NCBI GenBank assembly: GCA_017882555.1
Contig: JADGPH010000049.1
Coordinates: forward strand, 1 to 15,228
Direction: 5' to 3'
DNA length: 15,228 nt
DNA from: Thermoleophilia bacterium
Lineage (GTDB): Bacteria > Actinomycetota > Thermoleophilia > Miltoncostaeales > Miltoncostaeaceae
In this document: piece by piece, positions 1 through 6,185 of the stretch
How the letters are laid out: every line of letters begins with the position of its first letter
Numbering within the stretch: the first letter of the stretch is position 1
Translations under genes and position numbers: made by a program
The notes under the pieces: model-generated
What the model was told of the DNA's origin: nothing
What the model saw: the letters and a program-made list of their open reading frames with translations, nothing else
Databases searched by the model: none

Positions 1-517
1 GCGTCGCCAACATCGCACCGTCGCTCGGGGCAAACCCCACGCGAAAATTGCGCAACAACTCCTCATCAAAGCCGCGCTCGGTCAGATAGGTGCGGGCGCT
101 GGCGGCCTCATCGGCGCGCCACAGGTATTCCGCATAGAAGGCTGCGGCCCGCTCCAGTAGCTCAAGTCGGCGGTGGTCGGCCTGCCGGCGGAGTTCTTCC
201 TCAGGTGAGGCCTGGTCGTAACGGACCGTGATCCCAAAACGCTCCGCGAGGGTCTCAATCGCATCCGGGAATGACGCCGCGCCCTCTTTTTCCATCAGCC
301 AGCGCACCGCATCACCGGTCGCGCCACACCCGTGGCAGTAGTAGCGGCGGTTGTCGGGAGGAATAAGGCCAAACGACGGCGTGCGCTCGTCGTGAAACGG
401 GCAACGACCGACCCAGCGATTGCCGCGCCTCACCAGATTCACCCGTCCCCGCACCAACTCGACCAGATCGGCGCGTTCGAGAATCTCCGTCACACTGTCC
501 GGCGCGATCAGCGGCAC
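1..517 (-). CDS. dnaG: DNA primase DnaG, N-terminal part (cut by window edge)
   Basis: Synthesises the RNA primers for replication, normally together with the DnaB helicase. Only the first 172 codons are in the window; the gene runs off the left edge. The translation shows the CHC2 zinc-binding domain: Cys39, His42, Cys61 and Cys64, in the contexts CPFHDERTPSF and YYCHGCGATGDAVRWLM. The lead-in to the catalytic core follows (YLTERGFDEELLRNFRVGFAP, read from about residue 147). The TOPRIM catalytic domain lies beyond the edge. The start is GTG at 517, because GGAG sits 5 bases upstream and the frame is open from there. An ATG a few bases upstream is out of frame. The start lies 11 bases after the dgt stop, so the two genes are very probably cotranscribed, as in many actinobacteria. 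The family assignment is certain; the exact start is very likely. Confidence 0.95.
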   Translation of the reverse strand, partial: MPLIAPDSVTEILERADLVELVRGRVNLVRRGNRWVGRCPFHDERTPSFGLIPPDNRRYYCHGCGATGDAVRWLMEKEGAASFPDAIETLAERFGITVRYDQASPEEELRRQADHRRLELLERAAAFYAEYLWRADEAASARTYLTERGFDEELLRNFRVGFAPSDGAMLAT

Positions 518-522
518 GACAT

Positions 523-526
523 CTCC
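523..526 (-). promoter_or_regulatory. Shine-Dalgarno site of dnaG
   Basis: GGAG read on the minus strand, 5 bases before the GTG start at 517. It lies just downstream of the dgt stop codon (529-531). It decides in favour of the GTG start over the nearby out-of-frame ATG. Confidence 0.7.
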
Positions 527-528
527 AC

Positions 529-1512
529 CTACAGTGGCCCCTCGCGCGGCATGAACCGCAGACGGAACTCTCGTAGGGCGTACCGATCGGTCATTCCGGC
601 CACGTGGTCTGTGACACGCCGCACCAAATCTTGCTCGGTGGCGACGGGCAGCTCATCAGGATTCGCCATGAACCACTCGAACAGGTGTTGCACAACCCCC
701 CGCGCGCGCTCGGACTCGATGCTGGCCGGCGGTGCCAGATACACCCGGCTGAACATGAACTTGCGCAGCTGCAAGAATGCCTGGCCCACCTCCGACGACT
801 GACGTATGCGATCCGCGTCGCGGCTTTCGTCGACGATGTCTCCGACCAGGCGCGTCAGGCGCTGGGAAGTCGTCTTGCCCAGTAGCGCGACCTCATGGGC
901 AGGCAGGTCGTCGGCGCCGATGACCCCCGCCCGAATCGCATCCTCGATGTCGTGGTTGACGTACGCGATCCGATCGACGAGCCGCACGATCTGGCCTTCC
1001 AGGGTCGCGGGCATCCCTGAACCGGTGTGATGCAAGATCCCGTCGCGCACCTCACGGGTAAGGTTGAGACCTCGCCCGTCGCGTTCGAGGACCTCCACGA
1101 CACGAACGCTTTGCTCGTTGTGGTGAAAACGGCGATCGAGGCGCTCTTGCAGGAGATCATCAAGAGCGTGCTCGCCGGCGTGCCCGAACGGAGCATGGCC
1201 GAGGTCGTGACCCATCGCGATCGCCTCAACCAGATCCTCGTTGAGCCGTAGCGAGCGAGCCACCGTGCGTGCGAGGGCCGACACCTCCAGCGTGTGCGTC
1301 AGCCGGGTGCGGTAGTGGTCGCCCTCAGGGGTGACAAAGACCTGCGTCTTGTGCTTCAGGCGGCGAAACGCCTTGGTGTGCAGAATGCGGTCCCGATCGC
1401 GTTGGAACGCCGTGCGATACGGGCACGGCTCCTCGGGCGTGTCACGCACCGCGTCGGCCGCGCGTGCTGCGCGTGGGTCGAGGGGTGCCTCGCTGCAGAG
1501 CTCCATGCTCAT
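529..1512 (-). CDS. dgt: Deoxyguanosinetriphosphate triphosphohydrolase-like protein
   Basis: Member of the HD-domain dNTP triphosphohydrolase family, which cleaves dNTPs to deoxynucleoside plus triphosphate and helps balance dNTP pools. At 327 residues it has the length of the short, Dgt-like branch. Near the N-terminus is the family block YRTAFQRDRDRILHTKAFRR. The HD metal site follows: His73 in RTRLTHTLEV, His102-Asp103 in AMGHDLGHAPFGHAGE, and Asp180 in LVDRIAYVNHDIEDA. The ATG at 1512 overlaps the upstream stop as ATGA, which implies translational coupling. A second ATG two codons later (1506) is an equally possible start, since neither has a strong Shine-Dalgarno sequence. dnaG follows 11 bases downstream, so a dNTP-pool enzyme and primase share a transcript. 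The true substrate range (dGTP only, or all dNTPs) cannot be read from the sequence. Confidence 0.93.
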   Translation of the reverse strand: MSMELCSEAPLDPRAARAADAVRDTPEEPCPYRTAFQRDRDRILHTKAFRRLKHKTQVFVTPEGDHYRTRLTHTLEVSALARTVARSLRLNEDLVEAIAMGHDLGHAPFGHAGEHALDDLLQERLDRRFHHNEQSVRVVEVLERDGRGLNLTREVRDGILHHTGSGMPATLEGQIVRLVDRIAYVNHDIEDAIRAGVIGADDLPAHEVALLGKTTSQRLTRLVGDIVDESRDADRIRQSSEVGQAFLQLRKFMFSRVYLAPPASIESERARGVVQHLFEWFMANPDELPVATEQDLVRRVTDHVAGMTDRYALREFRLRFMPREGPL

Positions 1513-2204
1513 CCCGAGGTATCGAGTGCGATCGGAAACACCCAGGGGCCCGGTTGATGATCCCCGCTTGCGCTCGGGCCGAGGTTCCCGATCGTGATCG
1601 TCAACATGCGGGCATCGAGCGGAATCGCGGGGGCGAGCGCGAGCGATCCCTCGATGCGATTGCCGTGCTGTCGCCGTGCCAACGGGGCCACGCGGTACAT
1701 CCGCGCCGCATCATCGACCGCAATGGCATCGAGCGCGCCCGCTTGCTCGCGAAATCGCCGGCCGGGCGCGTGGCACAGGTAATGCGCGCGCGCGCCATCG
1801 GCGAATCGCTCGACGCTCGTAATCGCGACCGTGACGCCGTCGATGGATTGAGTTTGGTTGACGCACACCACACCGCGCAGGCCGGTCGGCGACAGGTCAA
1901 CCTCACCCGGGAACACGTCGGGAATCGCGCCCCACTCCTCGGCGGGCACCGGTGGCGCCTCGGGCACCGGCATCTCAAGGTCGATGTGCGCGCCGGATCG
2001 GTGTTTCCAGACGTTCGGGTGATCGCGGAACAACGCAATCGTGCTTCGGTGCGACAGGCTGCGCCCGTCGTCGAGAATGTAGATCCACGCTCGTTGGTCG
2101 GAACGCACCAGGCCCAAAAACGCCGCCGGGGCCGTTGGGGCGCCGGGCGCGTCACTGTGATCGGCGTATCGCAGATGCGAGATCTGCCAGCCATCCATCA
2201 ACAT
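1509..2204 (-). CDS. Conserved-looking protein of unknown function upstream of dgt
   Basis: I do not recognise a named family. The 231 residues carry no signal peptide and no membrane segment, so it is probably cytoplasmic. The N-terminal third includes GLVRSDQRAWIYILDDGRSL. The C-terminal half looks like a beta-sandwich: VVCVNQTQSIDGVTVAITSV, then DDAARMYRV, then a closing block PAIPLDARMLTITIG ending near GPWVFPIAL. Its stop overlaps the dgt start (ATGA), so it is the first visible gene of a three-gene operon with dgt and dnaG. The start is uncertain. ATGs occur at 2204 and 2198, with only a weak AGG nearby. The frame stays open upstream to about 2261 and reads like protein (ETTPYEPSSLTDLIR), but it offers no ordinary start codon. 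The gene is probably real, judged from the coupling and codon use. Confidence 0.75.
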   Translation of the reverse strand: MLMDGWQISHLRYADHSDAPGAPTAPAAFLGLVRSDQRAWIYILDDGRSLSHRSTIALFRDHPNVWKHRSGAHIDLEMPVPEAPPVPAEEWGAIPDVFPGEVDLSPTGLRGVVCVNQTQSIDGVTVAITSVERFADGARAHYLCHAPGRRFREQAGALDAIAVDDAARMYRVAPLARRQHGNRIEGSLALAPAIPLDARMLTITIGNLGPSASGDHQPGPWVFPIALDTSG

Positions 2205-2358
2205 CCTGATCAGGTCGGTCAGACTGCTCGGTTCATAAGGGGTCGTCTCGATGTCGATCGGTCATCCTTTGGCCGTGGCGGGCACGTCATCGATCGTACA
2301 CCGGCACGTCGAGCCGCCACGCCGACCGATCCCGGTCACCGGTGCCCAACGCCCGGGG

Positions 2359-2364
2359 TACGAT
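2359..2364 (+). promoter_or_regulatory. Probable -10 element of sirB (leaderless start)
   Basis: TACGAT fits the actinobacterial TANNNT -10 pattern and ends 7 bases before the ATG at 2372. That geometry would place the transcription start on or next to the start codon. No convincing -35 hexamer is seen. The stretch 2205-2341, between this gene and the divergent minus-strand gene, shows nothing else that I can support. Confidence 0.45.
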
Positions 2365-2371
2365 GCACACC

Positions 2372-2869
2372 ATGTCCGCGCCAGATGACCATCACATTGG
2401 CTTGATCGTCGTCGACCACGGCTCGCGGCGCGGCGCCTCCAACGAGATGTTGGAGACGATGGCAGGGATGGTCGCCGAAACCGTGCCGTACGACATCGTC
2501 GAACCGGCGCACATGGAACTGGCCGAACCATCCATTCAGACCGCGTTTGATCGCTGCGTGGCCCGTGGCGCGCAACTGGTGGTCGTCAGTCCGTATTTCC
2601 TGCTTCCCGGCCGCCATTGGGACCAGGACATTCCCTCTCTCACGGCCCACGCCGCCGAACGACACCCCGACATCCCGTTTCTCGTCGCTGCACCGCTGGG
2701 TCTCCACCCGTTGATGGCCCAGGTGGTGGAGTCGCGTGTCGCCCACTGCCTCGCCCACGTCGCGGGCGAGGTTGCCGAGTGCGAGGTGTGCGCAGGCACG
2801 GGACGCTGCGCAATCCGATACGCGACCGACACCGAGACCTCCACCTCACTTGAAGGCACCAGGCCCTAG
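2372..2869 (+). CDS. sirB: Sirohydrochlorin ferrochelatase, SirB/CbiX type with C-terminal cysteine cluster
   Basis: Predicted to insert Fe2+ into sirohydrochlorin to make sirohaem, the cofactor of sulfite and nitrite reductases. It could alternatively act as a cobalt chelatase. The 165 residues fit the small single-domain CbiX/SirB class. Visible motifs are VVDHGSRRGASNEML with the metal-binding His16, IVEPAHMELAEPSI, VVSPYFLLPGRHW with His82, and QDIPSLTAHAA. The C-terminus has HCLAHVAGEVAECEVCAGTG, with cysteines at 126, 137, 140 and 146. This resembles plant SirB from memory, where these cysteines hold an iron-sulfur cluster, much more than typical CbiX. The start at 2372 is chosen from the TACGAT box; ATG 2363 (GGGG upstream) and GTG 2342 are alternatives. 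No siroheme or assimilation gene is adjacent. The 3' end overlaps a possible small antisense ORF. Confidence 0.9.
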   Translation: MSAPDDHHIGLIVVDHGSRRGASNEMLETMAGMVAETVPYDIVEPAHMELAEPSIQTAFDRCVARGAQLVVVSPYFLLPGRHWDQDIPSLTAHAAERHPDIPFLVAAPLGLHPLMAQVVESRVAHCLAHVAGEVAECEVCAGTGRCAIRYATDTETSTSLEGTRP

Positions 2870-2944
2870 GTCAACGTTGCCGTCGTTGGCGCCGGGATCT
2901 TTGACCTCGTCCTCGTCGAGCACGGCATTGCGCACTCGTGACAC
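2846..2944 (-). CDS. Possible small acidic ORF, 32 codons (doubtful)
   Basis: A minus-strand frame starting at GTG 2944 reads RVRNAVLDEDEVKDPGAND and then GNVDLGPGAFK before TGA. It fills the gap between the two convergent genes and overlaps the last 24 bases of sirB. The third codon positions are mostly G or C, as in real genes here. It has no clear ribosome-binding site and matches no family I know. It could be the remnant 3' end of an older gene, or chance. It is in a different frame from the upstream MBL-like protein, which ends in a normal family-like way. Confidence 0.25.
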   Translation of the reverse strand: MSRVRNAVLDEDEVKDPGANDGNVDLGPGAFK

Positions 2945-2971
2945 CGGCGCCGCCGCTCATTCGCCGCAGCG

Positions 2972-3610
2972 CTACCCCACGCCCGCGCGGGCGAGCCCCC
3001 ACCGTGGAATCCGCCGGCGTGCGTGACGGATCGCCGCCTCCATCTGCACACCGGCATCGGGTGCGTGCAGCCCCGGTCCATGACCGCAGATCACGTGGAC
3101 GGCGGGGATCCCACACAGCGCGCGCGGCGGATGGACCAGGCGCAGGATCGGATGCGGCCCCACGACCTCACCCGGGGCAAGGAAATATGGTGCGCCGCCG
3201 ATCGCCTCGGCGACGCACAGAAGCCGCTCAACGGGAAACCACAGCGCCACCTCGTGCCAGCGACCGATCCGAGAGTCGATTACGCTGACGACTTCAAACG
3301 GCGCGTCCCCCGGTGCCCGTTTGGGCAGGACATACAACGGCGCGCCGAGTTCGTCGGCGACTCTGGCGCAATCGCGCGCATGACGATCGAGCAACTGCAC
3401 GACGCCCACCGGGGCCCCGAGTGCTCGGGCACGATCGAGCATGACGGGGTCGTAGACCGGGTCGGTGTACCAGACTCCCCCTGCACTCGCGATCGCGTGG
3501 GAGGCCCGCCACATGTACGCCGGGGTCGGCGTGATCCACCCGAAACCGACCCCTGGAATGGCATCGATCAAGGTCGACGCGCCGCCGAAGTCCGGTCGGG
3601 CATCGCTCAT
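2972..3610 (-). CDS. Degenerate metallo-beta-lactamase-fold-like protein
   Basis: 212 residues, function unknown. The pattern resembles small actinobacterial proteins annotated as MBL-fold. It has an early strand pair ending near VWYTDPVYDP, a DRHARD motif (75-80) followed by CARVADELGAPLYVLP, a strand EVALWFPVERLLCVAEAIG, then GPHPILRLVHPPRAL and a terminal VHVICGHGPGLH (171-182). The canonical zinc ligand motif HxHxDH is absent, so I expect no classical lactamase chemistry; DRHARD and CGHG may be remnants or altered ligands. The ATG overlaps the stop of the upstream gene as ATGA, so the two are coupled. It has no signal peptide. The fold assignment rests on recall of motif order, not on a search. 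Confidence 0.7.
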   Translation of the reverse strand: MSDARPDFGGASTLIDAIPGVGFGWITPTPAYMWRASHAIASAGGVWYTDPVYDPVMLDRARALGAPVGVVQLLDRHARDCARVADELGAPLYVLPKRAPGDAPFEVVSVIDSRIGRWHEVALWFPVERLLCVAEAIGGAPYFLAPGEVVGPHPILRLVHPPRALCGIPAVHVICGHGPGLHAPDAGVQMEAAIRHARRRIPRWGLARAGVG

Positions 3611-4314
3611 AACCCGGCGGGAGCCGGTCCGGGAGGCTCAAGGGCTTCTCCGAGCGCCAGGCACAGGGTCCGAATGTACGACCACACCCCCGCCGCTTCC
3701 AGCATCCGAATGATGTCCGGCTCCGGCGGCGCGGCCGTGATGCGTGCCTCCTCGAGGACACCTTCCATTGGACTCCCGGCCCAGGCCTCAAATGACGCCT
3801 TTTCGACCGTCCTGCGCTGCGCGGACTCGCGTCGCATGATCGTGTTGATCTCGCGGCCGAACTCCGGCCCCGACCGACCGTCCGGCGACGCGATCTCACC
3901 GACCCCCTCGGCGAACAGCTGCACGTAGGATCCCAGCGTCACCCGCCGACGATCCGCATCCACGTCGCCCGAGATCCCATCGCGCTCGAGCGCCGCCTGC
4001 TCTTCAAGCTCGAGTGCCTCCAGACGGGCCCCCCCTCGCGCAATCCAGAGTTCCAGTTTGCCCTGCATGCCCTCGGGAGCTCCGGCCCACTCGGCCTGGA
4101 GCGCAGCCGCCAAATGGCGCAACCAGGCACGGGCACCAACGGCACGAATCCGCTCCAAGCGCCCCTGGCGATCCGGGAGGGAGCCGCCTTCGGCCAGGAT
4201 GAATTCTTCGTGAAGCGCGCGCGAGCTTTCTTGGATCATGATCGCCTCGAGCGCGGCACGCTCCGCGGCGAGGTAATTCACTATCCGCTCGGAGAGGGAT
4301 TCGAGAGCGGTCAT
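3607..4314 (-). CDS. Helical protein of unknown function
   Basis: I recognise no family. The 235 residues are rich in Glu, Ala, Arg and Leu and look almost wholly alpha-helical (for example ERIVNYLAAERAALEAIM and KLELWIARGGARLEALELEE). There is no signal peptide or membrane span. The C-terminus is Pro-rich (EPPGPAPAGL). The start ATG at 4314 is supported by TAGGGT placed exactly 6 bases upstream, which suggests a leaderless message; AGGG in the same box could instead serve as a Shine-Dalgarno sequence. Its stop overlaps the start of the MBL-like gene, so the two make a bicistronic unit. That the pair acts together is inference from the coupling only. Confidence 0.7.
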   Translation of the reverse strand: MTALESLSERIVNYLAAERAALEAIMIQESSRALHEEFILAEGGSLPDRQGRLERIRAVGARAWLRHLAAALQAEWAGAPEGMQGKLELWIARGGARLEALELEEQAALERDGISGDVDADRRRVTLGSYVQLFAEGVGEIASPDGRSGPEFGREINTIMRRESAQRRTVEKASFEAWAGSPMEGVLEEARITAAPPEPDIIRMLEAAGVWSYIRTLCLALGEALEPPGPAPAGL

Positions 4315-4320
4315 GTAACT

Positions 4321-4326
4321 ACCCTA
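4321..4326 (-). promoter_or_regulatory. Probable -10 element for the 4314 gene pair
   Basis: TAGGGT on the minus strand, followed by 6 bases and the ATG at 4314. It has the TANNNT form and leaderless spacing. No -35 hexamer is evident. Confidence 0.4.
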
Positions 4327-4489
4327 ACGAGCCGATGGACTCCATACCCCGACAACGAAACCTGCGTGAAGGTTGCCGGGCAGGGGTCTGCCGCCGGGAC
4401 GTCAAACCGATCGCGCGGGCGCACACGCCGTTCGCGACAAACAACACAAGGCACATTCCGTGACCAACGCCCCTAAGCTATGAGGCAGC

Positions 4490-4540
4490 ATGTTCGTCAC
4501 CGTCCAGGAAGCGGTCTGCATGGGTAACGATCGTGTCTGA
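4490..4540 (+). CDS. Possible 16-codon upstream ORF overlapping the L,D-transpeptidase start
   Basis: ATG at 4490 with GAGG 4 bases upstream opens a frame of 16 residues (MFVTVQEAVCMGNDRV). Its TGA falls 8 bases inside the GTG start of the downstream gene. A TAAGCT box at 4474-4479 could be a -10 element just before it. If translated, it would couple to or gate the transpeptidase, whose own GTG has only a weak ribosome-binding site. It may equally be chance. The rest of the 4315-4532 gap shows nothing I can name. Confidence 0.3.
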   Translation: MFVTVQEAVCMGNDRV

Positions 4541-6185
4541 CAGCGTTGATACTCCCGAGACCACCCCACCTGAGACCGGTGCCGACGCGGCGCGATCGTC
4601 CGACGGGAAGGGCCGTCGCGGCAAGCGAATCGTCGTCATCGCCGGTGCCACGCTCTTCGTTGTCATCGGCGCGGTCGGCGCGCTGTTGTTCGTGGAATCC
4701 CAGGCATCGATAGACCCCGGCGCAACCGCGCTCGCCGACGTGCAGCTGCCGCCCGGTGCGACCCTGATCGCCATCAGCGCCACCGACACCCACCGCCAGC
4801 CGGTTGCCCTCATCCAATCGGGCTCCTCGGTGATTCCCGCGCATCCGACCCCGCCCGGTACTGTCATCACCGTGCGCGCCACGGTGCACAACGGCCTGCC
4901 GGCCCGCTGGATTCTCGGATCGACATCGCAGATCATCGCGACCATCACCACCCCCGTTGCGCGCATCTCGAGTCCCGTCGTCCAAACCGTTCCCGCAGGA
5001 TCGCCGGTAGCCGTGAGCTTCTCGCAACCGATCGCCAGGGCGGCGATCACCCCCGCCGACGCCGCCGTGACCACCGTGCATTCGGCGATCGGGCTGCGGG
5101 TCGTCGCCATTCCCCACGCGGGTGCGAACGGCACTGCCCAAGTGGCTGCCGCGGCACGAGCGTGGGAGACGCTTCCTGCGCCAGTGCAGGTCGCGTGGTT
5201 TGCACCGAATGTAAAGACCCAGGTGCTCGCCAGCCCCTCGGCGTCATCACCGATGACCCCCTTCACGCCGATCTTACTGACGTATTCGAAGCCAATCGCC
5301 GGGATACCCGGCGCGCTCCACGCGCGCATCAGCCCACCGAGTCCCGGCGCCTGGCGAGCCGTTGATTCCCGCACGGTCGCGTTTACGCCCGCGGGAGCCG
5401 GATTTGCCCCGGACAGCGTCATTCACCTGACGCTCCCCGCGGGAACCGAAGTCGCGGGAGCGCCCACCCGGGTCGTGAATTGGACCATCGCCAAGCCTTC
5501 CCCGATTCGCGCCGAGCAACTGCTCGCACAACTCGGTTACCTCCCACTACGCTTCACACCAACCGTGCCCGTCGCGCGCACCCAACAGGCCCAGGTCGTG
5601 GCGATCTTCGCCCCGCCGTCAGGACGATTCACGTGGCGCTCCCGATCGGTACCCACCGCCCTGCGCACGACGTGGGCCACCAATAGCGCGGTCATGATGC
5701 AAGGTGCGGTGATGGCCTTTGAAGACCAACATCAGTTGACCGCCGACGGGGTGATCGGACCCAAGATCTGGGAGGCGCTGGTCCAAGCGGTGCTCGCAGG
5801 GCAGAACAACAGCTTCGGCTACAGCTTCGTCAACGTGACGCGCACGCAACCGGAGACGCTGACCCTCTGGCACAACGGCCACGTGATCCTCACCGCCGCC
5901 GTCAACACCGGGATCCCGGGAGCCTCCACCCAGCCGGGGGTCTTCCCCGTCTACTTACGCGAGCGGACGGGCACCATGTCCGGGACAAATCCCGACGGCA
6001 CGAAGTACCACGACCCGGGTATCCCGTGGATCAGCTACTTCAACGGGGGTGACGCGCTCCACGGGTTCATTCGCGGGTCGTACGGATCCCCGCAAAGCCT
6101 CGGGTGTGTGGAGATGCCCTTCGCGACGGCAGGGGCAGTCTGGCCCTTCACGCCGATCGGTACCCTCGTTGACGTCCAGCAGTAG
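4533..6185 (+). CDS. Membrane-anchored L,D-transpeptidase (YkuD) with peptidoglycan-binding domain
   Basis: Predicted to form 3-3 peptide cross-links in peptidoglycan, or to anchor proteins to it, outside the membrane. The 550 residues run in this order: a short charged cytoplasmic tail (KGRRGKR), a single membrane anchor at about 33-54 (IVVIAGATLFVVIGAVGALL), beta-rich Ig-like or spacer regions to about 320, and a PG_binding_1 repeat at about 386-418 (MMQGAVMAFEDQHQLTADG). The YkuD catalytic domain starts at about 440. Catalytic Cys525 sits in PQSLGCVEMPF and the usual upstream His is His510 in LHGFIRGSYG. The family box is normally S/T-H-G-C-x-R/N, so here Leu replaces His and Glu replaces Arg/Asn. 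The GTG start at 4533 gives the intact anchor; its ribosome-binding site is weak. The next gene overlaps by 17 bases on my start choice. Confidence 0.9.
   Translation: MSDSVDTPETTPPETGADAARSSDGKGRRGKRIVVIAGATLFVVIGAVGALLFVESQASIDPGATALADVQLPPGATLIAISATDTHRQPVALIQSGSSVIPAHPTPPGTVITVRATVHNGLPARWILGSTSQIIATITTPVARISSPVVQTVPAGSPVAVSFSQPIARAAITPADAAVTTVHSAIGLRVVAIPHAGANGTAQVAAAARAWETLPAPVQVAWFAPNVKTQVLASPSASSPMTPFTPILLTYSKPIAGIPGALHARISPPSPGAWRAVDSRTVAFTPAGAGFAPDSVIHLTLPAGTEVAGAPTRVVNWTIAKPSPIRAEQLLAQLGYLPLRFTPTVPVARTQQAQVVAIFAPPSGRFTWRSRSVPTALRTTWATNSAVMMQGAVMAFEDQHQLTADGVIGPKIWEALVQAVLAGQNNSFGYSFVNVTRTQPETLTLWHNGHVILTAAVNTGIPGASTQPGVFPVYLRERTGTMSGTNPDGTKYHDPGIPWISYFNGGDALHGFIRGSYGSPQSLGCVEMPFATAGAVWPFTPIGTLVDVQQ

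Noticed and set aside
1464..2405. 313-codon plus-strand open frame across dgt, the unknown gene and the intergenic gap
   Set aside because: It crosses several better-supported features, is Arg-rich and lacks motifs; a composition artefact.
2981..2992. Perfect palindrome GCCCGCGCGGGC as a terminator
   Set aside because: It lies inside the coding end of the MBL-like gene, is short and GC-only, and has no T tract.
4478..5422. 314-codon minus-strand open frame opposite the L,D-transpeptidase
   Set aside because: Antisense to a gene with clear anchor, PG-binding and YkuD domains; its translation shows no recognised motif.
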